A DNA stretch of 64,000 nucleotides from Caulobacteraceae bacterium (GTDB lineage: Bacteria > Pseudomonadota > Alphaproteobacteria > Caulobacterales > Caulobacteraceae), in contig JAIYCQ010000008.1 of the NCBI GenBank assembly GCA_027487945.1, forward strand, positions 59,144-123,143, given 5' to 3'. Within the stretch, counting starts at the first letter, position 1; each line of letters begins with the position of its first letter. The position numbers were made by a program, and so were the translations under genes. The notes beneath the pieces are model-generated. The model saw only the letters and a program-made list of their open reading frames with translations. It was not told the origin of the DNA and made no database searches. Positions 9,564 through 19,258 of this stretch are shown here, piece after piece.

Positions 9564-9657
9564 CTTCGGCGCTCCAGGGCGCACGACCCCGGACGGCAGA
9601 CGCAAAAGGCGGCTTGCCGCGCTTTCGCAGCCCCGCGCGGCGCGGTAGTCTGCCCGT

Positions 9658-10152
9658 ATGGAGACCGAACGAGCCGCCCCGCCCGCCCTGCGCTGGGTCG
9701 TCGCCTTCCTCGCGATCTGCGGGGCCCTGGGCCTGTGGCTCGGCTTCAAGGACCAGATCCGGCGCAATCCGCCGGCCTGGTACACCGGCGCGCCCGATCC
9801 GGTGACGCCCGGCGCCGGACCCGGCGACGCGGTGATCCGCGACGCCACGGCTTTCGATCCCGATGCGGCGGCTCGACCGGACCCGGCCACGACGGCGGCG
9901 CGACCGCAACCGAAGGCGTCGGAGACCGGGGAAACCGCCGAGGCCGCAGAGGCAGATACGGCGGTGACGCCGGCTCCGGCGAGCCCGCCCGCCTCGACCC
10001 CGGCGACCTCGCCCGCCGCGACGCCCGCCGCCCAGCCGGCGCCGCCGCGCCCCCGTCCGGCCCCGGCCCCCCGGCCCGCCCCCTCGGAAGATCCTGTCGG
10101 CGACCTTCTCGAATCGCCGCCCGCGCAGAGCGCGCCCCCGGTGCCCTACTGA
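9658..10152 (+). CDS. membrane-anchored Pro/Ala-rich protein, unknown function
   Basis: 164 residues: a short cytoplasmic N-terminus, one hydrophobic helix (about 11-28), then a long low-complexity tail of Ala, Pro, Thr, Glu and Arg (about 50-164). The layout resembles envelope linkers of the TonB or periplasmic-spacer kind, but there is no recognisable C-terminal domain. Its TGA stop is one base from the ATG of the UbiH-like gene, so the two are probably co-transcribed and translationally coupled. Low-complexity composition makes any family assignment unsafe. Confidence 0.65.
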   Translation: METERAAPPALRWVVAFLAICGALGLWLGFKDQIRRNPPAWYTGAPDPVTPGAGPGDAVIRDATAFDPDAAARPDPATTAARPQPKASETGETAEAAEADTAVTPAPASPPASTPATSPAATPAAQPAPPRPRPAPAPRPAPSEDPVGDLLESPPAQSAPPVPY

Positions 10153-10153
10153 C

Positions 10154-11407
10154 ATGACCAGACCCCATGACGCGGACGTTGTGATCGCCGGAGCCGGCGT
10201 CGCCGGCGCGACCCTGGCGCTGGCGCTGAAGAGCGGCGGCCTCGAGCCGGTGCTGGTCGATCCCGCCCCCTTCGACGCCCAGCTGGCGCCCGACTTCGAT
10301 GGCCGCTCCTGGGCCATCGCCTATTCCTGCTTCCGCCAGTGGCGGGCCCTGGGCCTTGCCGATGATCTGGAGCCCCACGCCCAGAGGATGGACCACATCC
10401 TCGTCACCGACGGCCGGTCACCGGGCGCGGCGACTCCCGGCCAGACGCCCTTCTTCCTGCATTTCGACGCCGCCGAGATCGCCGACCGCGTGGCCGGCGA
10501 GCCGCTGGGCTACATGCTGGAAAGCCGCCATGTCCGCGCCGCCGTGGCCAGGGCTGTGATCGACGCCGGCATCCGCGTCATCGCCCCGGCGCGGGTGGCC
10601 GGGGTGGAGATCGGCGCGGCGTTCAGCAAGGTCACCCTGTCGGACGGCGCCGTCCTGACCGCGCCGCTGGTCGTGGGCGCCGAGGGGCGGGGATCGACGG
10701 TGCGCCAGGCGGCCGGCATCGAGGCCGTGGGCTGGGACTATCCGCAGACCGGCGTGGTCTGCACCGTCAAGCTCGAGCAGCCGCACGGCGGGGTGGCCCA
10801 CGAATACTTCCTGCCCGGCGGCCCCTTCGCCATCCTGCCGCTCACCGACAACCGCGCCAGCCTGGTCTGGACCGAGAAGCGGGATCGGGCGGAGGCCCTG
10901 CAGACGGCCCGGCCCGAGGCGTTCAACGCCCACCTGCACCGGCGCTTCGGCGAGTTTCTCGGCGGCGTCGAGGTGGCGGGGCCGGTGTTCACCTACCCCC
11001 TGACCCTGTCGATCGCCGAGCGGTTCAGCGGACCGCGGGTGGCCCTGCTGGGCGACGCCGCGCACGGGGTGCACCCCATTGCCGGCCAGGGCCTGAACCT
11101 GGGGCTGAAGGGCGCGGCGGCCCTGGCCGAGGTGCTGGTCGAGGCCTCGCGCCTCGGCGAGGATATCGGCTCGGAGCTGGTCCTCGACCGCTACGCCGCC
11201 TGGCGACGGTTCGACACCATGACCCTGGCGGCGGGCACCGACGCCTTCGTCTGGCTGTTCTCCAACGACCATCCGCTGCTGCGGCTGGCGCGGGGCGTCG
11301 GCATGTCGGTGGTCAACCGCATCGGCCCGGCGAGGCGGTTCTTCATGCAGGAGGCCGGCGGCGCGGTCGGCGATCTGCCGCGGCTGCTGCGCGGTCAGGC
11401 GCTTTAG
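10154..11407 (+). CDS. UbiH/UbiF/VisC-family FAD-dependent monooxygenase
   Basis: 417 residues. The N-terminal FAD dinucleotide motif GAGVAGATLA is at 13-22, the second FAD motif is GAEGRGSTVR, and the third GDAAHGVHPIAGQGLNLG starts at residue 300. This GD-x-AH-x-xxP-x-xGQGLNLG signature is diagnostic of the ubiquinone-hydroxylase (UbiH/F/I, COQ6) flavoproteins. It most likely hydroxylates the benzoquinone ring in ubiquinone synthesis; which ring position cannot be told from sequence. Confidence 0.9.
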   Translation: MTRPHDADVVIAGAGVAGATLALALKSGGLEPVLVDPAPFDAQLAPDFDGRSWAIAYSCFRQWRALGLADDLEPHAQRMDHILVTDGRSPGAATPGQTPFFLHFDAAEIADRVAGEPLGYMLESRHVRAAVARAVIDAGIRVIAPARVAGVEIGAAFSKVTLSDGAVLTAPLVVGAEGRGSTVRQAAGIEAVGWDYPQTGVVCTVKLEQPHGGVAHEYFLPGGPFAILPLTDNRASLVWTEKRDRAEALQTARPEAFNAHLHRRFGEFLGGVEVAGPVFTYPLTLSIAERFSGPRVALLGDAAHGVHPIAGQGLNLGLKGAAALAEVLVEASRLGEDIGSELVLDRYAAWRRFDTMTLAAGTDAFVWLFSNDHPLLRLARGVGMSVVNRIGPARRFFMQEAGGAVGDLPRLLRGQAL

Positions 11408-11513
11408 TCACGAGGTCCTCCCGGGCTGCCGCAGGGTGGTCCGGGACCCGGCCCATGCCGTGCGCCGGCGCTACGGAACCCGCCTCCGCCTCGGCCGGGA
11501 TGACCGTAAGGTC

Positions 11514-11705
11514 CTACCCCTCCAGCACCCGCGCCTCGTCCGGCAGCATGATCGGCACGCCGTCGCGGATGGGATAGGCCAGCTTCGCCGAGGCGCTGAT
11601 CAGTTCGCCCTTGTCGCGGTCATAGGTCAGCGGACCCTGGGTGACCGGGCAGACGAGGATCTCCAGCAGGCGGGGATCGACCTTGGGGGTGGCGGCTTCG
11701 TTCAT
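11514..11705 (-). CDS. Trm112-family (YcaR-like) small zinc-ribbon-like protein
   Basis: 63 residues with the Trm112 signature [17 protein letters not shown], a central [11 protein letters not shown] strand and a terminal acidic stretch. In bacteria these proteins are thought to act as partners or activators of methyltransferases. Only one Cys of the canonical zinc set is seen (CPVT), as in many bacterial YcaR forms. It is the last gene of a three-gene operon with the LON-domain and thioredoxin-TPR genes upstream. Confidence 0.85.
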   Translation of the reverse strand: MNEAATPKVDPRLLEILVCPVTQGPLTYDRDKGELISASAKLAYPIRDGVPIMLPDEARVLEG

Positions 11706-11740
11706 GATCCGGTTCTAGCCCCGGTTGGCGGCGTCGCCAA

Positions 11741-12394
11741 TCACTGCATCGTGCCGTGGCCGTCGTCGCCGCCCGCCGCATCGATTTCCAGCAGGGCGGT
11801 CAGGGTCGCGGCGCGATCCTCCATGGTCACCGCCTCCAGCAGCGCCTGCTTCTCGGCGGCGTCGAACGGCAGGCCCATGGCCAGGCTGTTGACCAGGGCG
11901 TCCATCGGCGCGGCCTCGGCGGACTCCCATTCGATGCCCAGGCCCCGGTGCTCGAGATAGCGGCCCAGGGCGGCCAGGAAGCCGGTCCGGTCCAGGCTGT
12001 CGGGGGTCTCGTCCTCGCGCAGGTCGGCCTCGAAACGGTCGAAACGGGCCCGCACCTGGCGATAGGGGGCGCGGACCGGCAACTCTTCGGCCACATCGAA
12101 GCGGCACAGGCCGGTCAGGGTGATCAGATAGCGGCCGTCGGCGGTCTCGGCGAAGCTGGTCACCTTGCCCAGGCAGCCCACGGGGGCGAGGGCCGGCAGG
12201 TCGCGCTGCCCGCCCCGGGTCTGGACCATGCCCAGCAGACGGTCTCCGGCCATGACGTCGTCGATCATGTTGAGATAGCGGGGCTCGAAGATGTTCAGCG
12301 GCAACTGCCCGCCGGGCAGCAGCAGCGCCCCGTCCAGCGGAAAGACGGGGATCGCCAGCGGCAGGTCCACAGCCTTGCGGTATCCCGTGGCCAT
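11741..12394 (-). CDS. LON substrate-binding-domain protein
   Basis: 217 residues. The whole protein resembles the N-terminal domain of Lon protease: IPVFPLDGALLLPGGQLPLNIFEPRY near residues 15-40, then MVQTRGGQRDLPALAPVGCLGKV and a helical C-terminal half. It has no ATPase or protease domain, so it is a stand-alone PUA-like substrate-recognition protein of unknown partner. It sits 9 bases after the thioredoxin-TPR gene in the same operon, a pairing common in alphaproteobacteria and suggestive of protein quality control. Confidence 0.9.
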   Translation of the reverse strand: MATGYRKAVDLPLAIPVFPLDGALLLPGGQLPLNIFEPRYLNMIDDVMAGDRLLGMVQTRGGQRDLPALAPVGCLGKVTSFAETADGRYLITLTGLCRFDVAEELPVRAPYRQVRARFDRFEADLREDETPDSLDRTGFLAALGRYLEHRGLGIEWESAEAAPMDALVNSLAMGLPFDAAEKQALLEAVTMEDRAATLTALLEIDAAGGDDGHGTMQ

Positions 12395-12403
12395 AGCGGC
12401 CTC

Positions 12404-13294
12404 CTAGCTGAAGAGGATCGACGACAGGCGTCGTCGTCCCTGCCGCGTCACATCCGACGTCGCGCCGGCGGCCTCGAAGACCGTCAGCAGCTGTTTGCGG
12501 GCCGCCTCGTCGTTCCAGGTCCGGTCCCGCTCGATGATCCTGAGCAGATGGTCGGCGGCGTCCGCGAACCGTCCCTGGGCGGCCATGGCCCCCGCCAGTT
12601 CAAAACGCGCCTCATGGTCATCCGGATCACTCGCCAGCCGTTGTTCGAACGGCGCGGTCTCCGAGCTGGCGCTGTCGGCCAGGGCCAGGGCGGCGCGGGC
12701 GGCCTCCAGATCAGGGTCCTTCGCGTCGGCCGGGGCCATGGCGACGATCGCCGTCGCCTGCTCGATATCGCCGCCGAGCAGGCAGCAGCGGGCCAGGCCG
12801 CCGAGCGCCTTCACGTTCTGCGGATCCATCTGCAGCACCTCGGCATAGCCCTGGGCCGCGCCGCCGATATCGCCCAGCTCGAAGGACTCCTTGGCCTGGG
12901 CCAGCACCTCGTCGACCTCCGAGGCGGGCGGCGGTCCGGCCAGCCGGTCGACGAAGCGGCGGATCTCGCTCTCCGGCTGGGCGCCCTGGAAGCCGGTCAC
13001 CGGCTGGCCGTCGACGAAGGCGTAGACGGTGGGAATCGACTGGACGCGCAGCTGGCCGGCGAACCCGGGATTTTTGTCGACATCGATCTTGACCAGGCGC
13101 ACCGCGCCCTTCGACTCCCGCACCACCTTCTCCAGCACCGGCGTCAGCTGCTTGCAGGGGCCGCACCAGGTCGCCCAGAAGTCGACGAGCACCGGCGTCG
13201 TCTTCGAGGCCTCGATGACATCGGTCATGAAGGTGGCGTCGGAGCCGTCCTTGATGAGGTCTTCGCTCGCGGTGGTCTCGCCGATCAGGGTCAT
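12404..13294 (-). CDS. thioredoxin-domain/TPR co-chaperone (YbbN/CnoX family)
   Basis: 296 residues. The N-terminal thioredoxin fold has an intact redox motif WCGPC (Cys44, Cys47), followed from about residue 130 by TPR-like helices (AQGYAEVLQMDPQNVKALGGLARC and later repeats). The family protects proteins under chlorine or oxidative stress and passes clients to chaperonins. E. coli CnoX has lost the reducing CxxC; this protein keeps it, so it may also act as a thiol oxidoreductase (inference). First gene of the operon with the LON-domain and Trm112 genes. Confidence 0.9.
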   Translation of the reverse strand: MTLIGETTASEDLIKDGSDATFMTDVIEASKTTPVLVDFWATWCGPCKQLTPVLEKVVRESKGAVRLVKIDVDKNPGFAGQLRVQSIPTVYAFVDGQPVTGFQGAQPESEIRRFVDRLAGPPPASEVDEVLAQAKESFELGDIGGAAQGYAEVLQMDPQNVKALGGLARCCLLGGDIEQATAIVAMAPADAKDPDLEAARAALALADSASSETAPFEQRLASDPDDHEARFELAGAMAAQGRFADAADHLLRIIERDRTWNDEAARKQLLTVFEAAGATSDVTRQGRRRLSSILFS

Positions 13295-13384
13295 GCCGTG
13301 TTCCGTAGGGGGGCGCGGCGCGCGCGGCGCCGGGTCAAACGTCTGTCCGCCAAGATGGTCGCAAGCGGCGCGGTCTTCAACGTG

Positions 13385-13888
13385 TCAGACGACTTCCATC
13401 GCCTCGAAATCGACGATCAGGGGGGTCACCCCCAGCGCCGCCAGGAAGGCCCGCAGGCCGGCCTGGGACACGGCGGTCGTGGCGGTGTTGGTCAGGGGGT
13501 GGAAGTTCACCGGGTCGGCCGCGGCCAGGGCGGCGTCCAGCACGAACCGTACGCGCCGGCCGGTGTCGTTGATCAGCCCGAAGGCCGTGACCGAGCCGGG
13601 CGTCACGCCCAGGGTCTCGAACATCAGCTCGGGGCTGCCGAACGACAGCCGGGCCGAGCCGATGACCGGGTGAAGCCTCTTGAGGTCGATGGTCGTCTCG
13701 CCCAGGGCGGAGATCAACCACAGCTGCCCCTTCGCGTCCTTCAGGAACAGGTTCTTGGTATGGCCGCCCGGCATCGCGGCCTTGATGGCCTCACCCTCAC
13801 CGACCGTGAAGACGGCGGGGTGGTCGGTGGTGGCGTGGGCGATCCCCTCGGCGTCGAGGAAGGCGAAGAGGTCGGCGCGTGTCTTCAT
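13385..13888 (-). CDS. YbaK/ProX-type aminoacyl-tRNA editing protein
   Basis: 167 residues starting at the ATG at 13888 (an upstream in-frame ATG at 13984 would overlap the divergent gene). The trans-editing fold is clear: [32 protein letters not shown] with the conserved Lys for the aminoacyl-ester site, [32 protein letters not shown] and a C-terminal [14 protein letters not shown]. It matches ProXp (PrdX)-type deacylases that clear Ala-tRNA(Pro) or related mischarged tRNA. Confidence 0.88.
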   Translation of the reverse strand: MKTRADLFAFLDAEGIAHATTDHPAVFTVGEGEAIKAAMPGGHTKNLFLKDAKGQLWLISALGETTIDLKRLHPVIGSARLSFGSPELMFETLGVTPGSVTAFGLINDTGRRVRFVLDAALAAADPVNFHPLTNTATTAVSQAGLRAFLAALGVTPLIVDFEAMEVV

Positions 13889-13976
13889 CCGTCTCCCATA
13901 GCCGAAACCCCGGGTCTTGCGGAACCGGCCTCGCCGCGCCACAGGATCGGGACATCCGTCAGCGTGAGGACCGGCC

Positions 13977-14726
13977 ATGGACATGGAACTGGAGTGCTAC
14001 CCGACCAGCCTGCGTCCGCCCGACATCGTGCCGGGCCGTCCGCAGCGCGCCTGGATGGAGGGCTTCCTCGATCGCCACGCCTATCGCTGCCTGCCGCTGA
14101 CCATGGCCAACACCAGCGGCTGGGAGATTCTCTGCCCGGTCGGCTTCACGGCCGAGTGGAACGGCGGGCCGGACCAGGCCGACATCACCTTCAAGGCCGA
14201 CCACCCGCACCCGGACTTCCACGACCTGGTGAAGAGCCATTTCTCGCGGGGGATCATCACCTTCCATCCGGGCTACCTGTTCCGCACGCCGCCCGGCTGG
14301 TCGATGTGGGTCCAGGGCGCGCCCAACCATGTGAAGGACGGCATCCAGGCCCTGCAGGGGCTGGTGGAGACCGACTGGCTGCCCTTCCCCTTCACGATGA
14401 ACTGGATCTTCACCCGCCCGGGCAGGGTGCGGTTCGAGAAGGGCGAGCCCTTCTGCTTCATCACCCTGCAGCAGGACCGCGAACTGGGGCAGGTGCAGCC
14501 GGTCACCCGGTCGCTGGAGGCGAACACCGCCCTGCGCGACCAGTACGACGCCTGGTTCCGCCAGCGGCAGGACTTCAACACGCGCCTGGCGAAGTCCGAC
14601 CCCGAGGCGATGCGCGACGCCTGGCAGCGCTACTACTTCAAGGGCGAGCTGCCGGAAGACACCGGTCCGGCCCCGGCGAGCCATGTCAACAAGCGTCGTC
14701 TCAAGCCGCCGAAACTGGGGGTCTGA
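13977..14726 (+). CDS. DUF6065-family protein
   Basis: 249 residues, no signal peptide or membrane helix, rich in aromatics. Characteristic segments are [52 protein letters not shown] and [13 protein letters not shown]. The family is uncharacterised; in other genomes it sits with tRNA or secondary-metabolism genes, but nothing here proves a function. The start ATG is 88 bases from the divergent YbaK gene; a second in-frame ATG is two codons later. Confidence 0.7.
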   Translation: MDMELECYPTSLRPPDIVPGRPQRAWMEGFLDRHAYRCLPLTMANTSGWEILCPVGFTAEWNGGPDQADITFKADHPHPDFHDLVKSHFSRGIITFHPGYLFRTPPGWSMWVQGAPNHVKDGIQALQGLVETDWLPFPFTMNWIFTRPGRVRFEKGEPFCFITLQQDRELGQVQPVTRSLEANTALRDQYDAWFRQRQDFNTRLAKSDPEAMRDAWQRYYFKGELPEDTGPAPASHVNKRRLKPPKLGV

Positions 14727-14841
14727 GGCGGCGGGCGGACGGGCGGTGAGAATCTCGCCCGACGCCGCTTGCCAAGGCTTTGGCCCTCTGCCATAAGCCG
14801 CCTCTCGATTTTCGGGGCGTTTCTTCAAGCGTCTCTGGAGC

Positions 14842-14916
14842 GCGGGCGTAGCTCAGGGGTAGAGCACAACCTTGCCAAGGTTGGGGTCGTGAGTTCGAAT
14901 CTCATCGCCCGCTCCA
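14842..14916 (+). tRNA. tRNA-Gly (anticodon GCC)
   Basis: A cloverleaf can be drawn: acceptor stem GCGGGCG / CGCCCGC closing 14842-14848 with 14906-14912, D arm GCTCAGGGGTAGAGC, anticodon arm AACCTTGCCAAGGTT with loop anticodon GCC, T arm with GTTCGAATC, discriminator T at 14913 and an encoded CCA at 14914-14916. The GCC anticodon reads GGC and GGU glycine codons, the commonest ones in this GC-rich genome. Confidence 0.97.
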
Positions 14917-14936
14917 TTTAGAAGATCGATTTCGTC

Positions 14937-14963
14937 AAAGGCCGGGCCCAGCGCCCGGCCTTT
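14937..14963 (+). terminator. intrinsic terminator after tRNA-Gly
   Basis: A perfect 11-base stem, AAAGGCCGGGC pairing with GCCCGGCCTTT around a five-base loop, ends in TTT and starts in AAA. It lies 20 bases after the tRNA 3' end and before the GGDEF/EAL gene. Confidence 0.8.
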
Positions 14964-15058
14964 CGCGTTCCGGCCCGGGGCCCCGTCCGGCCCCGTCCCG
15001 CCATGAAACGCTTTCTTTGGAACTCCGCCGCATAGTGACGACCTGTGAATTCTCCAGA

Positions 15059-17542
15059 ATGGGGAGTGGGGCGTTGTTCAAGGTCTTCTCGTGTCTCGTC
15101 AACGAGCACGACTACGGGGTGGTGGCCTTCGCGGCGCTGGTCTGTCTCTGCGCGTCGCTGACGGCGTTCAGGCTCTACTCCCGTATGAACGGCGCCCGGG
15201 GCGTGGCCCGCGCCGCCTGGCTCCTGTTCACCGCCTTGGTCGCCGGATCGGGCGTCTGGGCGACCCACTTCCTCGGCATGCTGGCCTACGATCCCGGCAT
15301 GCGGACCGGCTTCTCGCCGACCGGCACCATCCTGTCGCTGATGGTCGCGGTTCTGTTCATGGCCGCCGGCTTCTTCGCCGCCGCCGCCAATCGCGACCGT
15401 GACGTCGTCAACCAGCTGGCCGGCGGCCTGCTGATCGGCCTGGGCATCGGTGCGATGCACTACACCGGCATGTCGTCCTTCGTGACCCAGGGCCACATCG
15501 TCTGGGAGGCCGCCACCATCGGCGCCTCGGTGCTGCTGGGGGTGGTCGGCGCCTCGGCGGCCCTGCTGCTCTGCGGCGACGCCCGCGGCATCGTGCGCCA
15601 GCTGATCGGCGCGGGCTGCATGACCCTCGCGGTCTGCGCGCTGCACTTCACCGGCATGGGCGCCATCACCATCGTCCCCGACGCGAGCATCGTCGTCCCC
15701 GAGCAGCTGCTGTCGGGCGGGCTGATGACCCTGGCGGTGACCAGCATCACCGGCCTGATCGTGCTGGCGGGCCTGGGCGCGGTCTTCATCGAATCCCAGA
15801 CCACCCAGTCGGCGCTGGAGCGCATCCGCACCCTGGCCAACGCCGCCTACGAAGGCATCGTCGTTGTCCAGCAGGGCACCATCAAGGACGCCAACGCCGC
15901 CTTCTGCGAAATGGCCGGCGCGTCGCTCGAGGCCCTGGTCGGCAAGCCGCTGATGGACGGGATGCTGACCTTCGACGACTTCCGGGGCGTGCACACCGAC
16001 GGCGCCGAGCGCGCCGAGGGCCGCATGCAGCCCGTCGACGGCGGCCGCTCGATCCCGGTCGAGATCTTCGCCCGCCTGATGGACGACGGCGCCCGCGCCG
16101 AGACCAGCGGCCTGACCGTCCTGGCCATCCGCGACCTGCGGGAGCGGCGGTCGGCCGAGGAGAAGATCCGCTATCTCGCCGAACACGACGGCCTGACCGG
16201 CCTGCCCAACCGTAACGCGCTGCAGGCGCGTCTGGCCGCCACCCTCGACCGCGTCGAGGCCTCCGGCGAGCGGCTGTCGCTGGTCTGTATCGACCTGGAC
16301 CACTTCAAGGAAGCCAACGACCTGCACGGCCACCTGGCCGGCGATGCGGTGCTGGTGGAAACCGCCCGCCGGCTGCAGGAGTCGGTGGCCTCGCCCTCCT
16401 TCGCGGCCCGGCTGGGCGGCGACGAGTTCGTCATCGTCCATGTCGCCGACCAGGACCAGGACCAGGCCACGGCCGCGGCCGAGCTGGCCGGCCAGCTGCT
16501 CGAGACCCTGCGCGAGAGCGTCCAGTACGAGGGCCAGGAGCTGGCCATGGCCGCCAGTCTCGGCGTGTCGCTGTTCCCTGACGACGGCCGCACCGGCGAG
16601 GCCCTGCTGGCCAACGCCGACATGGCCCTCTACCGCGCCAAGGAAAGCGGCCGCGGCGCCTATCGCTTCTTCAAGCGCGAGATGGACGAGTCGATCCGCG
16701 AGCGCCGCAACCTGGCCCGCGAACTCCGTCAGGCGATCATCGACGAGGAGCTGGTCGTCCACTACCAGCCCCAGGCCCGCGCCTGCGACGGCGAGATCTG
16801 CGGCTTCGAGGCCCTGGTGCGCTGGAAGCACACGACCCGCGGCATGATCCCGCCGATCGATTTCATCCCGCTGGCCGAGGAAACCGGCCTGATCGTCCCG
16901 CTGGGCGAGTGGGTGCTGCGCAAGGCCTGCGCCGAGGCGGCGCAGTGGACCAACCCGCTGAGCATAGCGGTCAACCTGTCGCCGCTGCAGCTCAACCAGC
17001 CCAACCTGCCGATCCTGGTCCACCAGATCCTGATCGAGTCCGGCCTGTCTCCGGCCCGACTGGAGCTGGAAGTCACCGAGAGCGCGCTGTTCAAGGACTA
17101 CCAGCGGGCGCTGGACAACCTGCGCCGGCTCAAGGCCCTGGGCGTCCGCATCGCCATGGACGACTTCGGCACCGGCTTCTCGTCGCTGTCGACGCTGCAG
17201 TCCTTCCCGTTCGACAAGATCAAGGTCGACAAGAGCTTCGTGGAGAACATCCACCGCGACGAGCGCGCCACCGTCATCGTCAAGGCGGTGCTGGGCCTGG
17301 GCCGCAGCCTGGACATCCCGGTGGTCGCCGAGGGCGTGGAAACCGACGAACAGCTGCAGTTCCTGCGCGGCGAGGACTGCGCCGAGGTGCAGGGCTACGC
17401 CATCGGCCGCCCGGCCCCGGCCGACACCCTGTCCGCCTGGACCCATGGCGACGCGGTCGGCTTTGTCATCACCGACCCGGCCGTGGTGATCGCCAAACTG
17501 GACGAGGCCAAGGCCCCGCGCCGGCGGAAGAAGGCGGCCTAG
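15059..17542 (+). CDS. MHYT-PAS-GGDEF-EAL cyclic-di-GMP signalling protein
   Basis: 827 residues. An N-terminal membrane sensor of about seven helices carries MHYT-type metal-ligand motifs (WATHFLGM, GAMHYTGM, ALHFTGMGA) within the first 230 residues; this domain is proposed to sense O2, CO or NO through copper. A PAS region follows (about 245-360), then GGDEF with its intact motif at 453-457 (LGGDEF) and EAL with its motif at 584-586 (FEALVRW) plus DDFGTGFSS. Both catalytic motifs are intact, so it could make and degrade c-di-GMP. I chose ATG 15059 over an upstream TTG at 15017. Confidence 0.93.
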   Translation: MGSGALFKVFSCLVNEHDYGVVAFAALVCLCASLTAFRLYSRMNGARGVARAAWLLFTALVAGSGVWATHFLGMLAYDPGMRTGFSPTGTILSLMVAVLFMAAGFFAAAANRDRDVVNQLAGGLLIGLGIGAMHYTGMSSFVTQGHIVWEAATIGASVLLGVVGASAALLLCGDARGIVRQLIGAGCMTLAVCALHFTGMGAITIVPDASIVVPEQLLSGGLMTLAVTSITGLIVLAGLGAVFIESQTTQSALERIRTLANAAYEGIVVVQQGTIKDANAAFCEMAGASLEALVGKPLMDGMLTFDDFRGVHTDGAERAEGRMQPVDGGRSIPVEIFARLMDDGARAETSGLTVLAIRDLRERRSAEEKIRYLAEHDGLTGLPNRNALQARLAATLDRVEASGERLSLVCIDLDHFKEANDLHGHLAGDAVLVETARRLQESVASPSFAARLGGDEFVIVHVADQDQDQATAAAELAGQLLETLRESVQYEGQELAMAASLGVSLFPDDGRTGEALLANADMALYRAKESGRGAYRFFKREMDESIRERRNLARELRQAIIDEELVVHYQPQARACDGEICGFEALVRWKHTTRGMIPPIDFIPLAEETGLIVPLGEWVLRKACAEAAQWTNPLSIAVNLSPLQLNQPNLPILVHQILIESGLSPARLELEVTESALFKDYQRALDNLRRLKALGVRIAMDDFGTGFSSLSTLQSFPFDKIKVDKSFVENIHRDERATVIVKAVLGLGRSLDIPVVAEGVETDEQLQFLRGEDCAEVQGYAIGRPAPADTLSAWTHGDAVGFVITDPAVVIAKLDEAKAPRRRKKAA

Positions 17543-17560
17543 ACCCCCCGGGACCTCCGC

Positions 17561-17584
17561 CCATCCGGGCATTCGCCGGGATGG
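17561..17584. terminator. hairpin between convergent genes
   Basis: CCATCCGGGC and GCCGGGATGG form a 10-base inverted repeat with one mismatch around ATTC. It lies between the stop of the GGDEF/EAL gene and the stop of the HerA-like gene on the other strand. No T-run follows, so a bidirectional terminator is only a suggestion; similar CATCCCGGC hairpins are common Caulobacterales intergenic repeats. Confidence 0.4.
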
Positions 17585-17603
17585 GTGGCGCAGAGGGCGA
17601 CCC

Positions 17604-19154
17604 CTAGCGCCGCTTCTTCAAACTCCCCAGAACGCCGCGCAGGATCTCGCGGCCGACCTGGCTGGCGATGGTGCGGACCAGGGTCTTGCCGAAGGCCTCG
17701 CCCATGGTCTGGCGGCTTGATGAGCGCCGCGGCGCGGGGGCCCGGTCGTAGCGGTCGCGGCGGTCCTGTTCCTTCTCCCAGGCCTTCTCGTCCGCCTCGC
17801 GCCGTCTGGCGGTTTCGGCCTCGGCCTCGGCCGCTTCCGCCTGGCGGGTCGCCTGTTCGGCCCGGACCTTCAGGAGCTCGAAGGCCGACTCGCGGTCCTT
17901 CGCCGTGTCGTAGAGACCGCGGACGGGGCTGCCGGCGATGATCGCGCCGCGCTCGGCCTCGGTCGCCGGGCCAAGCCGCGAGGCGGGCGGCCGGATCAAC
18001 GCCCGGGCGGTGACGCAGGGCGCGCCCTTCTCGTCCAGCACCGAGACCAGCGCCTCACCCACGCCCAGCGCCTGAATGGCCTCGGCGGTGTCGAAGGCGG
18101 GGTTGGGCCGGAAGCTGGACGCCGCCGCCCGCAGACCCTTCTGCTCGGCCGGGGTGTAGGCGCGCAGCGCGTGCTGGAAGCGGTTACCCAGCTGGGCCAG
18201 CACGGTGTCGGGGATGTCGGCCGGGTTCTGGGTGACGAAATAGATGCCCACGCCCTTCGAGCGGATCAGCCGCACCACCTGCTCGACCTTCTCCAGCAGG
18301 GCCTTCGGCGCATCCCGGAACAGGAGGTGGGCCTCGTCGAAGAAGAAGACCAGCCGCGGCTTCTCCGGATCGCCGATCTCGGGCAGTTCCTCGAACAGCT
18401 CGGCCAGCAGCCAGAGCAGGAAGGTGGCGTAGAGCCGGGGGCTCTGGATCAACCGGTCGGCGGCCAGCACCGAGACGACCCCGCGCCCCGACCCGTCGAC
18501 CCGCATCAGGTCGCTGAGCAGCAGGGCCGGCTCGCCGAACAGGTTGGCGCCGCCCTGGGTTTCCAGGGTCAAGAGCCCGCGCTGGATGGTGCCGATCGTC
18601 GCCGCCGAGACGTTGCCGTACTCGGTGTCGATCTCCTTCTCGTTGTCGGCCACGTATTTGAGCGCCGCCTGCAGGTCCTTGAAGTCGAGTAGCAGCAGCC
18701 CTTCGGCGTCGGCCACCTTGAAGACGATGTTGAGCACGCCCTCCTGGACGTCGTTCAGCTCCAGCATCCGCGCCAGCAGCAGCGGGCCCATTTCAGAGAC
18801 CGTGGTGCGGACCGGATGGCCCTTCTCGCCGAACAGGTCCCAGAACACCGTCGGCGGGGCGTCGGGCCGCAGCTCCAGGTTCATGCCGGCGGCGCGGGCC
18901 AGCATCTTCTCGTTCGGGGTTCCGGGCTGGCAGATGCCGGACAGGTCGCCCTTCACGTCGGCGGCGAAGACCGGCACCCCGGCGTCCGAAAAGCCCTGGG
19001 CGAGGATCTGCAGCGTCACGGTCTTGCCGGTGCCGGTCGCCCCGGCGACGAGGCCGTGGCGGTTGGCGCGGTCCAGCCGCATCGTCTCGGGCTTGTCGGA
19101 GAAGCCGACGAACAGAAGCCCCGGATCGTTCGCGCCGTTCATTTCGTTCTCCAT
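17604..19154 (-). CDS. HerA-like ATPase (YjgR/DUF853 family)
   Basis: 516 residues. The Walker A motif GATGTGKT is at 38-45, a Walker B-like [12 protein letters not shown] is near the middle, and [32 protein letters not shown] is the family arginine-finger/sensor region. The C-terminal 90 residues are a charged Glu/Arg-rich coiled-coil linker ending in a basic tail. The family is related to HerA/FtsK motor ATPases but its cellular job is undefined. A second ATG is five codons in. Upstream, a GCCTGCTT/AAGCAGGC hairpin separates it from the divergent exporter gene. Confidence 0.88.
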   Translation of the reverse strand: MENEMNGANDPGLLFVGFSDKPETMRLDRANRHGLVAGATGTGKTVTLQILAQGFSDAGVPVFAADVKGDLSGICQPGTPNEKMLARAAGMNLELRPDAPPTVFWDLFGEKGHPVRTTVSEMGPLLLARMLELNDVQEGVLNIVFKVADAEGLLLLDFKDLQAALKYVADNEKEIDTEYGNVSAATIGTIQRGLLTLETQGGANLFGEPALLLSDLMRVDGSGRGVVSVLAADRLIQSPRLYATFLLWLLAELFEELPEIGDPEKPRLVFFFDEAHLLFRDAPKALLEKVEQVVRLIRSKGVGIYFVTQNPADIPDTVLAQLGNRFQHALRAYTPAEQKGLRAAASSFRPNPAFDTAEAIQALGVGEALVSVLDEKGAPCVTARALIRPPASRLGPATEAERGAIIAGSPVRGLYDTAKDRESAFELLKVRAEQATRQAEAAEAEAETARRREADEKAWEKEQDRRDRYDRAPAPRRSSSRQTMGEAFGKTLVRTIASQVGREILRGVLGSLKKRR

Positions 19155-19184
19155 GCCGCAGTGAGGCCGAAGCTAGGCCGGGCC

Positions 19185-19204
19185 GCCTGCTTCGCCAAGC
19201 AGGC
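19185..19204. repeat. 8-base perfect inverted repeat between divergent genes
   Basis: GCCTGCTT CGCC AAGCAGGC is a perfect hairpin with a tetraloop in the 104-base gap between the divergent HerA-like and AI-2E-exporter genes. It might be an operator or a 5'-UTR hairpin; nothing decides between them. Confidence 0.45.
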
Positions 19205-19258
19205 GCATTGACGACCGTTCGGGCGACCGCGACAGTCCCGCCGACTCACGAGGATTCC

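Noticed and set aside
11756..14749. A 997-codon plus-strand frame across the LON-domain, thioredoxin and YbaK genes
   Set aside because: It is antisense to three recognisable genes and shows no domain.
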